From contig NZ_STGD01000010.1 of NCBI RefSeq assembly GCF_005222755.1, forward strand, positions 1-64,000: a DNA stretch of 64,000 nt, given 5' to 3'. Positions within the stretch are counted from its first letter, which is position 1. Every line of letters starts with the position of its first letter. A program made the translations under genes and the position numbers. The stretch is from Roseomonas sp. HF4 (GTDB taxonomy: Bacteria > Pseudomonadota > Alphaproteobacteria > Acetobacterales > Acetobacteraceae). Of this stretch, positions 1 to 6,904 are shown piece after piece. The notes under the pieces were generated by a model, which saw only the letters and a list, made by a program, of their open reading frames with translations, did not search any database and was not told the origin of the DNA.

Positions 1-615
1 CCCGACCAGGCGCCATTCGTCCCTCGGCTACCTCTCGCCCATCGAATTCGAAGCAAGGAAGATGCTCATGAAGGACTGACCACTGCCCGCAGACCGTCCA
101 CAGAACCGGGGCAACTTCAGTACGTCGCGGCGCTTGATGGCCTTGAGCCCTATAGGCGCCCGCTAGCGGACATCGTTTGCGCCACTGTTCGGTTTGCGCT
201 GAACAACTTCGTAAGCCCGGTCACCACGGGCTTTGGTCCGCTCGATGGTGCTTCCCGAAGCCTCGCGGCACTCGCTGGGGGGGCATCGGCAATCAGCGGG
301 ATAGCCGCTGCGGCAAGCGGTGCGACAGTAGGCGTATGCCCGCTCGACGATGGGGTTTCCCGAGTTCTCGACCTCTGGCGGCGGCTCCGCGAACGTCCAG
401 CGTGGTCGCCCGTGTTGGAAGACGAGTGTCGCCAGGTCGCTAGCTCGGGGGCGCTCGACGCACCCGACCGTGAAAAGGCGCTGGCGCTTTGGGCAGAAGC
501 AGCCCTTCGTAGTTCGCCAGAAGCTGCTGCCGAGCCTCTTGGGCTCTTGTCGGCGACCTACCCATTCGGCACCTGGGCCTCCGCCGAGCGCGAGAGGACA
601 ACTAATGGCCGATGA
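1..615 (+). CDS. C-terminal part of an unknown protein (start lies outside the window)
   Basis: The reading frame is open from the first base to a TGA at 613-615, giving 204 residues with no beginning in the window. It overlaps the ATG of the next gene by 11 bases, so it is the upstream member of the operon that continues with a coiled-coil protein and an Hsp70-like ATPase. The protein is mostly alpha-helical in composition, with a Gly/Ala-rich middle section around residues 75-115. I do not recognise a domain. Gene position suggests a partner of the Hsp70-like protein; that is inference. Confidence 0.65.
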   Translation, partial: PDQAPFVPRLPLAHRIRSKEDAHEGLTTARRPSTEPGQLQYVAALDGLEPYRRPLADIVCATVRFALNNFVSPVTTGFGPLDGASRSLAALAGGASAISGIAAAASGATVGVCPLDDGVSRVLDLWRRLRERPAWSPVLEDECRQVASSGALDAPDREKALALWAEAALRSSPEAAAEPLGLLSATYPFGTWASAERERTTNGR

Positions 616-1639
616 GACTGATTCGCGAGGGGAGGCTGCCGCAGCCGACGCCCAGAAGACACCCAGCCCGCAGGATATGGCTACGCCTCCCCCGCCAAAG
701 CCGACGCTCGCGGCGTACTATGGTGAGCCAACTCCCAAGGTGGCGGAGTGGGCGAAGGCCGTGCGCGCGGCAGGCGGTTTCACCGCAGCTGATACGGAGG
801 AAGCGCTCCAGCAGCTCGGAGCGCGAGACCCCGATCTTCGCAAGACCCTCGCGCTCACGGGAGCCGCCAACCCGCCACCGGCCCTGCGACGCTGGCTCGG
901 CGACGTTACACGCCACCTACTTGCTGACCGGCTCAAGGGTGTTTCCATTGACCCGCAGTCGCCCGCGCACGAGCAGGTTGGGCGGATTGCCCTTGGGCTA
1001 GCACCAGGGCTGCGGGACAAGGACCGCACAGTACGCTCGGCCGCCGAAAACCTCCTACGGCTCGCAATTCGACGCATTACCGACGCCAAGCCCGACTTCA
1101 GCGCGGGTGAGATGCTGGCTCTTCTGTTCGCGCCCCTCCGCGAGCCGGAAGCGGACACGCGCATCGCTCCCGCGGACCTCCGCGGTCGGATTCAGGAGGC
1201 CGGCATTGCCCAGCTGCGCGACCTGTCTCTTGTGCAGGCCGCCGCACTCGACCGGATCTTGGGGGCTGAGCGCGCGCGGGCCGAAGCCCAGGATCGGTCC
1301 AGTGCACTCGACACGGCGCTTGCCGTTGAGCGCGATCGAGTGCGCGAACTGCGCGAGAAGCTGGTAGCGGTCGAGGCGCGCGCTGAGACTCTGGAGGCGG
1401 AGGTGGGGCGGCTCACTCAGGCCATGGCGGACAACCGGCAGATCGGCGCACACGGGACGGCCGAGCTGCTGGCGCGCATGCGGACCCTCCTCGCCGGCCG
1501 CATCGACACGCTGCTGGCCGATGCGGCCGACGCGCTGGAGATCGAGCCGCCGGCGCTCAAGGTGGCTAAGCACCGCATCCAGTCCGGGCGTGGGGTGATC
1601 AAGGAGGAAATCGAGTGGCTGGACGAGTCTTCGGGTTAG
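605..1639 (+). CDS. Coiled-coil protein encoded just upstream of an Hsp70-like ATPase (GrpE-like position)
   Basis: This 344-residue protein starts at the ATG at 605, inside the end of the previous gene. The first 35 residues are low-complexity, Pro/Ala-rich. Residues about 230-285 form a heptad-rich coiled coil full of Arg, Glu, Leu and Ala. A short helical C-terminal domain follows. The gene overlaps the start of the Hsp70-like gene by 25 bases, so the two are translationally coupled. A coiled-coil protein coupled to an Hsp70 recalls the nucleotide exchange factor GrpE, but I see no clear GrpE signature, so the exchange-factor role is inference. Confidence 0.7.
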   Translation: MADETDSRGEAAAADAQKTPSPQDMATPPPPKPTLAAYYGEPTPKVAEWAKAVRAAGGFTAADTEEALQQLGARDPDLRKTLALTGAANPPPALRRWLGDVTRHLLADRLKGVSIDPQSPAHEQVGRIALGLAPGLRDKDRTVRSAAENLLRLAIRRITDAKPDFSAGEMLALLFAPLREPEADTRIAPADLRGRIQEAGIAQLRDLSLVQAAALDRILGAERARAEAQDRSSALDTALAVERDRVRELREKLVAVEARAETLEAEVGRLTQAMADNRQIGAHGTAELLARMRTLLAGRIDTLLADAADALEIEPPALKVAKHRIQSGRGVIKEEIEWLDESSG

Positions 1640-2388
1640 ACTTCGGCACGACCAACAGCCTCGTATCGCTGATCCAAGGCGAGACGGTGATATCCCTTGT
1701 GGACCGAGCCGATCGCCGGCCGCATCCTTCGGTGGTGTGGTACCGCGGCGGCGAAGTGGTGGTTGGCCGCTCAGCCCGCGATCACCTCGACAGCGCCGAG
1801 GGTGCAGCGCCGCAGGGGCTGTTGCGGTCACCGAAAATGAGTCTCCGGCGGGAGGGACCTATCTATCTCGACGGCCGCGAGATCGCGCCGTCCGATGCCA
1901 TCGCCAAGGTTCTCGCCTTCCTCCGCGATGACGCCCGCAAACCACGCGCCGGCGGCGAGCCCTACGAGATGGACCGCGCGGTGATGACGATCCCGGTCGA
2001 CTTTGAGGGTCCACAGCGGCGGGAGCTGCGTGCAGCTGCGCGTAAGGCCGGCATCGGGGTCGTACAGTTTGTCCATGAGCCGGTCGCAGCGCTCTACGCC
2101 CACCTTCGTGGTCGGCCCCACTTCCGCCGCGAATTGGCCGAACTCGAAGGTCGCGTCCTCCTGGTCTTCGACTGGGGCGGCGGCACTCTCGATCTGACCC
2201 TTTGCCGCGTGCTTGGCGGTCAGATCTTTCAGATCAAGAGCATTGGCGACAACGAGATCGGGGGCGACGTCTTCGACGAGCGGCTGCGCAACTTGGCACG
2301 TTCTCGCCATGCTGCAGCGCATGACCGCCCACCACGCCTACAGCGACCAGGTCATGAAGAAGGAGAACTTCGAGCACATCCTGGCTGA
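1615..2388 (+). pseudogene. Truncated Hsp70-family ATPase
   Basis: A GTG at 1615 opens a protein that begins like Hsp70: the phosphate-1 loop DFGTTN lies at residues 9-14 and the phosphate-2 loop DWGGGTLDL near residue 185, followed by IGDNEIGGDVFDERL. Similarity stops at about base 2300, roughly residue 228 of an expected 450-600. The rest, to the TGA at 2386-2388, is out-of-frame sequence from the neighbouring restriction gene. The second half of the nucleotide-binding domain and any substrate-binding part are missing, so the product cannot be a working chaperone. The break coincides with the start of the restriction-modification block. Confidence 0.8.
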
Positions 2389-2914
2389 GGCCTTCCGAAT
2401 AGCAGGCTCGAGGGTAGTCCCTGCCAACAGTATGACGGTGAGAGGGGCCGACCTCACGATCGATGGCAACACGCTGTCCCTGAAAACTGAGGCTTCTGCC
2501 GGACTGCGGCAGAACCAGATCACCATCTCCAAACTAATGGAGGCAGCCTGGATCAAGCAAATAACAGAACTGGCGGACATCCCTCGTTATATCTCGGCGA
2601 TGGTGCTCCCACATTTTGAGAACTATGATCAAATATTCATTCTCCGCGCTTATGTTGATCCCGTGCATGCCGGGAATGTTCGGTATGACCTACGGGAAAT
2701 CCCGAAGCATCTTCTCCTCGCGATCGGAGATCTGACCGCCAGGGATTTTTCGCCTCTGACCAGGACGCGCACCACGAGTGCGGAGGTCAGGGCCGGGAAC
2801 ATCAGCGCCTTCAGGTTTCGCCTAGACGGCAGCGACGACAAGCTGACGATCACGAACCTCGACGTGAACCACTGCCCGCTACATGCGTGGTGGAGCCTGC
2901 GGCGGACACTGTAA
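2309..2914 (+). CDS. Putative type II restriction endonuclease
   Basis: The frame from the ATG at 2309 (a second ATG is at 2321) encodes about 201 residues. The segment GADLTID followed by SLKTE, near residues 44-60, resembles the metal-binding core of PD-(D/E)XK restriction enzymes, and SKLMEAAWI follows as in several type II families. I cannot name the family or recognition site. It ends 2 bases before the stop of the convergent methyltransferase gene, with vsr beyond, which is a typical restriction-modification layout. The N-terminus may be shortened by the junction with the Hsp70 gene. Function rests on context plus weak motifs. Confidence 0.55.
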   Translation: MLQRMTAHHAYSDQVMKKENFEHILAEAFRIAGSRVVPANSMTVRGADLTIDGNTLSLKTEASAGLRQNQITISKLMEAAWIKQITELADIPRYISAMVLPHFENYDQIFILRAYVDPVHAGNVRYDLREIPKHLLLAIGDLTARDFSPLTRTRTTSAEVRAGNISAFRFRLDGSDDKLTITNLDVNHCPLHAWWSLRRTL

Positions 2915-2916
2915 GC

Positions 2917-4179
2917 TCAGATCGACAGCCGGAGCTGTGCCACTTCCTTGGCGCGGGACGGCCGCGGCGACGCATGCACGCCCGAGGAGCGAACGATGTC
3001 GCTGATGCGAAGGCAGGTCTTGGGCATAACCCACTCCTCTACCTCCGGCTTCACGGCGGTCCGCATCCAGTTCGCCAGGGCAGACATCTGCCAGGAGATG
3101 ATAGGGGGCACCGCGTCACCAATGTGCCGATAACGATTCGACACGGACTTGGCTGGGAAGCGATAGTCAAAGGGGAACCCCTGAAGGGTCGCCATCTCTC
3201 GCACGGTGAGTAGCCGGTCCTGCTCAGGGTGCGAGTACCGCCCGTTCCCGACGTGGGCGCACTCCCTCTTGATCGTGGGCGCCGGCCGGTCAAGCCACAT
3301 GCGTCCATACACGTCCGGGTGCGACCCGAAATCCTTCGCTTCCCACCGCCGAAGGCAGTCCGGGGTAAGCAGGTGCCGCGTTTTGGGATCGTGCCCGACG
3401 TCCGCCCAGCCGCCCCCGTCCTGGGGAGTTGCCGCCAGGCGCTCCAGCGTGAGGGCGTTCATCCCAGGGTAGGCATCCCCGTCCGGGTCGTCCGGGTGCT
3501 CTGCCTTCCAATCGGCAAGCCGCGCCAGCGCAGTCCGGACGGTCACCGCGTCGGGATTTACGGCCCAACCCTGCCACAGGTCTTCCAGGGTGCGTGCCGG
3601 GCCGATGCGGGATGCCACCACTAGAGCGCGCTCGCGGATCTGCGGCAGGCCGAACTGGGACAGGAAGTGGACGTCGGATCGCACGTCGAAGCCAGCTTGG
3701 CGTAGCCGGGCGACAAGCGCCTCATGGTGATGGCGATAATTGCCCGTGATCAGTTCGCGGGCGTTCTCCATGAAGAATAGGTCGGGCAGCAGGTCAACAG
3801 CGAAGTCTCCGCTCCTCCCGATGAGCGTGTTCTCCTCCTTGTCGACCAGGTGGTTCATCGGGTTCGCACGAGACAGGTGGGTGCATGGCGCGCACGAAAT
3901 CATCACCCCCACCCCTCCCTTCTGGATTCCCGTCTCGGAGCGGAACTCCTCAGGGGTCAGGGTCATCATGTCCCGATTCAGAGGAGCTATGCCGTGGTTG
4001 GCATGGAAGGTCAGGTTGCATTCGGACGACCCCTTGCCGGAGCTGGGCTTCGCTACCTCGAGGTCGACAGCGGCTTTGATCTCGAAGCCGCCTCGGCGAG
4101 CAAATCCAGCGGTCGTGCCGCCTCCACATGAGAAGAAGTCGACGACGGTAACCGGCGCGGATCGATGGACACTATTCAT
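2917..4179 (-). CDS. DNA (cytosine-5) methyltransferase, Dcm family
   Basis: This 420-residue enzyme would transfer a methyl group from S-adenosylmethionine to carbon 5 of cytosine. Visible motifs are the cofactor loop DFFSCGGG (residues 14-21), the catalytic Cys in SCAPC (Cys99), MENAR (137-141), the QIRER motif and a C-terminal GDAVPP. SCAPCTHLS replaces the more usual GGPPCQGFS, so it is a divergent subgroup. I chose the ATG at 4179 because it overlaps the end of vsr by 8 bases; an in-frame extension to 4272 exists but looks unrelated. It presumably protects the site cut by the convergent endonuclease. Confidence 0.93.
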   Translation of the reverse strand: MNSVHRSAPVTVVDFFSCGGGTTAGFARRGGFEIKAAVDLEVAKPSSGKGSSECNLTFHANHGIAPLNRDMMTLTPEEFRSETGIQKGGVGVMISCAPCTHLSRANPMNHLVDKEENTLIGRSGDFAVDLLPDLFFMENARELITGNYRHHHEALVARLRQAGFDVRSDVHFLSQFGLPQIRERALVVASRIGPARTLEDLWQGWAVNPDAVTVRTALARLADWKAEHPDDPDGDAYPGMNALTLERLAATPQDGGGWADVGHDPKTRHLLTPDCLRRWEAKDFGSHPDVYGRMWLDRPAPTIKRECAHVGNGRYSHPEQDRLLTVREMATLQGFPFDYRFPAKSVSNRYRHIGDAVPPIISWQMSALANWMRTAVKPEVEEWVMPKTCLRISDIVRSSGVHASPRPSRAKEVAQLRLSI

Positions 4180-4609
4180 GAGAAGGAGAGTCCCACGACC
4201 GGACGAGTCGGTCGAGAATGATGTTGAGACGACTCGGGTCACGTGTAGCGCATTCCCAGATCGTCTCGACACGCCAGCCCAAGTTCTGCAGGTCCGCTAC
4301 ATCCCTCGCGTCTCTGGTTTGGTTCGCGGCCAGCTTCGCATTCCAGAACGCGGTATTGCTCTTCGGCCGCCGCTGCCCCCGGTCGCAGTCCGGACAGCCG
4401 TGCCAGAAGCACCCATGGACGAAGACGGCCGTCCTGTGGCGTGGCAGTACGACGTCCGGCTTCCCTGGCAGGTCTTTCCTGTGCAGGCGGAACCGCTCCC
4501 CTCGGGCATGCAGCCCCTTTCGGACCACTACCTCGGGCTTGGTATCTTTCGATCCGATGCGGGACATCAGCCCGCTGCGGGCTGTCCTCGTCTCGCCCTG
4601 GTCAGACAT
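4172..4609 (-). CDS. vsr: Very short patch repair (Vsr) mismatch endonuclease
   Basis: This 145-residue protein matches Vsr in length and motifs: MSRIGSKDTKPE near the N-terminus, the RFRLHRKDLPGKPD segment, and FVHGCFWHGC with its zinc and active-site residues. Vsr nicks next to T:G mismatches that arise when 5-methylcytosine deaminates, so pairing with the overlapping cytosine-5 methyltransferase is expected. Start chosen at the ATG at 4609, where the family's N-terminus begins. The end overlaps the methyltransferase start by 8 bases, indicating one transcript. Confidence 0.95.
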   Translation of the reverse strand: MSDQGETRTARSGLMSRIGSKDTKPEVVVRKGLHARGERFRLHRKDLPGKPDVVLPRHRTAVFVHGCFWHGCPDCDRGQRRPKSNTAFWNAKLAANQTRDARDVADLQNLGWRVETIWECATRDPSRLNIILDRLVRSWDSPSHE

Positions 4610-4817
4610 CGCGTGGCACGCGCGTAGCGAAGAGATCTGCGTAGTAGCTCGGAGACCCGCCCCCCCCCGGAGCACTGTGATGGTTTTGGCCATTCAGTCG
4701 GAAGTGGTATGCCTTAACATGTAACATGCAGCGAGGTGCCAAATCAGACCTCGTGTTCTTGCCGCGGATGAACGACATGAATTGGCTGCGCGATTCAGGA
4801 TTGAGCCTGTCCGCCAT
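4602..4817 (-). pseudogene. Broken N-terminal fragment of a second vsr gene
   Basis: From an ATG at 4815-4817 the minus strand encodes MADRLNPESRSQFMSFIRG, then KNTRSDLAPRCMLH and HFRLNGQNH, which follows the first ~45 residues of Vsr (normally ...RSRxMSxIRGKNTKPE...HALGYRFRLH). After that the similarity is lost and the frame runs into non-Vsr sequence until 4602, just past the start of the intact vsr. It is therefore a truncated relic, not a functional gene. Confidence 0.75.
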
Positions 4818-4856
4818 GCTCACATGCACCCGTGACGCAAGAGAGCGCTGTTCGAT

Positions 4857-5159
4857 CTACTGCATGCCATCTAATTTCGCCTTCCTTGCGGCCTGGAATG
4901 CATCCGCCGCCTCGGCAAAGGGCCGTTCGGGACTGCATAGAGGCCGCACCACCATCAAGGAAGGTTTGCCGGGCTGGTAGTATGCGCCTTCCATGACCGC
5001 CAGCCATCCCGCGAGACCTTGGGCTGCCAAGCCGGCCTCGGCCTGAGCGATTTCATCGGGCGAGGGGTCGGAATGGCGCCCCAACGTTACATGCCGCCCG
5101 TCCTCGCCGAGGACGATCCAGCGCCGCTCACCGCGAGATTGAGTTTCCTCCGTCGTCAT
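4857..5159 (-). CDS. Small hypothetical protein
   Basis: A 100-residue acidic soluble protein (112 residues if the upstream ATG at 5195 is used). It opens with RRWIVLGEDGRHVTLGRHSDPS, then a helical section and a beta-type segment YYQPGKPSLMVVRPL, ending in a charged helix. The length of ordered protein-like sequence supports real coding. There is no signal peptide or membrane segment. I do not recognise a family, and it shares no operon with its neighbours. Confidence 0.55.
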   Translation of the reverse strand: MTTEETQSRGERRWIVLGEDGRHVTLGRHSDPSPDEIAQAEAGLAAQGLAGWLAVMEGAYYQPGKPSLMVVRPLCSPERPFAEAADAFQAARKAKLDGMQ

Positions 5160-5270
5160 CCTGCGCTCCGGGCCTTGGGGCATTGCGTGATCCATAGGCC
5201 TACAAAGGCGCTGAATATCTCTAGAAGCAAGGGTAACCGGGGGCGGGTTGGGACAAAGTTGGGCATTGTG

Positions 5271-5388
5271 CCGTACTAAAGTGTTCGCTCTCTAGGTACG
5301 GGTTTCGGGCAAGTGGGGTTCGAACCAGGGCAAGTGCCGACCGCGCTGAAACCAGCCTTTTACCTAGGTTTTCGAGTTCCGTACTAAA
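5271..5388. repeat. Small inverted-repeat element bounded by a 10-bp direct repeat
   Basis: CCGTACTAAA occurs at 5271-5280 and again at 5379-5388. Just inside are CTAGGTA (about 5292) and its reverse complement TACCTAG (about 5361), and further inside GGTTTC and GAAACC, so the ~98-bp interior can fold back. GGGCAAGTG is also repeated inside. The arrangement looks like a tiny MITE-like insertion with a target duplication, in a gene-free stretch (5160-5611). Function unknown. Confidence 0.4.
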
Positions 5389-5405
5389 ACGGCCAAGTCA
5401 GGAGG

Positions 5406-5439
5406 TCCGGAGAAAAACGGCCTCCGGAGAGCGATTTTT
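5406..5439 (+). terminator. Hairpin followed by a T-run
   Basis: TCCGGAG (5406-5412) pairs perfectly with CTCCGGA (5422-5428) across a 9-base loop, and a run of five T lies at 5435-5439. This has the form of a weak intrinsic terminator on the + strand, but no + strand gene lies directly upstream. Confidence 0.3.
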
Positions 5440-5549
5440 GACTGTCCCGGCACCTAGCCAGTCAACAGGTCTGCCCCGAAAACCCCAGGAAACCTGCCAC
5501 TCAGCGACGCGCTCGGTCAGGCGGAGAGCACGGCTCGCATGGTAACTGG

Positions 5550-5586
5550 CGGAGGAAGTGCGCCCGGATTCGAACCCTCGCCGACC
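5550..5586 (-). other. tRNA 3'-end-like remnant (possible attachment-site debris)
   Basis: On the minus strand the sequence GGGTTCGAATCC, the T-loop signature of tRNAs, is followed 22 bases later by CCTCCGCCA, like an acceptor end with encoded CCA. The T-stem does not pair properly and no D-arm or anticodon arm can be built upstream, so this is not a working tRNA. Integrases often leave such 3' tRNA fragments at element borders. Confidence 0.35.
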
Positions 5587-5611
5587 TGTTGCCTGGAGAG
5601 CGGTGTGTATC

Positions 5612-6022
5612 TCAGGCGCTCGCTGACGTTCGCGTTGACCGCGCCCGCGGCCGTGCGGTGGAACCCGAGGGGGCCTTCCGCGCAGGCGCACGCTTCGTTG
5701 CCTTCGGCGCAATCTGATCGAAGCCGACCAGTCGAACAGGTGGGCGGCCCTTGAACACCGCCCGGACCTCGAGCTCGGCGCCCATGGCGTTCAGATAGCC
5801 CCTGAGAGTCGAGAGCATAAGATCGGCCCTCTGCTCCAACCGAGAGACAGCTACCTGACCAATCTTGAGCTTTCGAGCAACCTGGGTCTGCGTCTTCGAC
5901 ATTGCCTTCCGCAGATCGCGAAGAGAGGCCTCCTCAGCGATCAATTCGGCCGCTCGGCTCTCCACGCGCGCGCGCGACTCGGGGGCGAGTTCCGCCAACT
6001 TGGCTTCTAGGGTCTTACCCAT
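5612..6022 (-). CDS. XRE-family antitoxin of a RelE/HigB-type pair
   Basis: A 136-residue DNA-binding protein. Residues about 35-85 form a Cro/C1-type helix-turn-helix (SKTQTQVARKLKIGQVAVSR is the core), as in HigA-like antitoxins encoded after their toxin. The C-terminal tail is a low-complexity stretch of Arg, Ala, Pro and Ser that may be poorly conserved. It starts 2 bases after the toxin stop and would neutralise the toxin and repress the operon. Confidence 0.85.
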   Translation of the reverse strand: MGKTLEAKLAELAPESRARVESRAAELIAEEASLRDLRKAMSKTQTQVARKLKIGQVAVSRLEQRADLMLSTLRGYLNAMGAELEVRAVFKGRPPVRLVGFDQIAPKATKRAPARKAPSGSTARPRARSTRTSASA

Positions 6023-6024
6023 CG

Positions 6025-6396
6025 CTACCGCTCCTTGCTCCTCGCCCTCCGGCCCTTCAGATGCATTGCGTACCGCGCGTCGGCCCGTTCAATGAGGCTC
6101 TTGTAGAACCTCTTCTCGGACACGCCCGATTTGCTTCCGCCGACTAGCAGGATCGCCTTCCTGTCCGGATCGAACGCATAAGCAACGCGCCACACGCCAT
6201 CCGCAGCCCTGAAGCGGAGTTCCTTCATGTTCGAGTAGGTCGACCCGTTAAGCGTATCCGCGTGAGGCCGAGACAGCTGGGGCCCAAACTCCGCGAGCAA
6301 CAAGGCATGTGCCAGGAGCTCTTCCCGCACAGCCTCTGTCCAAGCGTCGAATTCAGGCTCGAACTCATCGTGAAACTCAATCGCCCATGGGGCCAC
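6025..6396 (-). CDS. RelE/HigB-family toxin (Gp49-like)
   Basis: A 123-residue basic protein with the fold signature of phage-derived Gp49-like/HigB toxins: WAIEFHDEFEPEFDAW at the N-terminus, LNGSTYSNMKELRFRAADG, then WRVAYAFDPDRKAILLVGG, and a C-terminal lysine/arginine-rich helix. Family members are ribosome-dependent mRNA nucleases. It is the first gene of a two-gene operon with the XRE antitoxin (2-base gap). Confidence 0.88.
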   Translation of the reverse strand: MAPWAIEFHDEFEPEFDAWTEAVREELLAHALLLAEFGPQLSRPHADTLNGSTYSNMKELRFRAADGVWRVAYAFDPDRKAILLVGGSKSGVSEKRFYKSLIERADARYAMHLKGRRARSKER

Positions 6397-6437
6397 CGAA
6401 ATATGCCCTCCAGGTTCTACAATTTCAAGCGCATATT

Positions 6438-6821
6438 CTAAAGCCCGATGACGAGAGCATCCAGCCTGCTCGAGGCTTCACCAACGAGACGACGTACCAC
6501 GATGAGCTCCGCGACCGGGATTGTGGACGTGCGGCCGGCTGCGGCCAGAACGGCGTCCAGGATCTGATCCGAGTGCGCCATCAAGGCAATGAGATGATCC
6601 GCCCGTGGCTGGTTGTCGCCCCGAAGCCAAGCCTTGACCGCACCCTCGCTGGCGCCGCTCCACCGCATCAGCCGCTTCACGGCACCTCGTTCCCGGCGAG
6701 CCTCCCGACGCAGCGCGTCGGTCAGCATTGACGCATGCCGAGGCTGTGCGTCCACGTCATTCTGCGAATGGGGCAGTTTTCCGCCCAATTCGGGCGGAGT
6801 TCCGCCCTTCTCCGTCCCCAT
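6438..6821 (-). CDS. Small HTH-like protein, function unknown
   Basis: Up to 127 residues; the conserved-looking part begins at a second ATG at 6728 (MLTDALRREARRERGAVKR). Residues from there contain WSGASEGAVKAWLRGDNQP, which resembles the recognition helix region of Cro-like DNA-binding proteins, followed by a helical HLIALMAHSDQILDAVL segment. It is transcribed away from the recombinase gene that starts 84 bases further right, so it could regulate that promoter. No target is visible. Confidence 0.6.
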   Translation of the reverse strand: MGTEKGGTPPELGGKLPHSQNDVDAQPRHASMLTDALRREARRERGAVKRLMRWSGASEGAVKAWLRGDNQPRADHLIALMAHSDQILDAVLAAAGRTSTIPVAELIVVRRLVGEASSRLDALVIGL

Positions 6822-6904
6822 GTGGCTGAAGTCCCTGCGCTAAAGTCGGCGCAGGGTGCGACATCACCGCGGCTTCGCTGGTTCCTTGCACCACGGCTGG
6901 AAGG

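Noticed and set aside
605..1639. Calling the left coiled-coil protein GrpE outright
   Set aside because: Coupling to Hsp70 is suggestive, but the GrpE beta-domain signature is not visible.
5550..5640. A functional tRNA gene
   Set aside because: Only a T-loop and acceptor-like end can be seen; stems do not pair and no anticodon arm exists.
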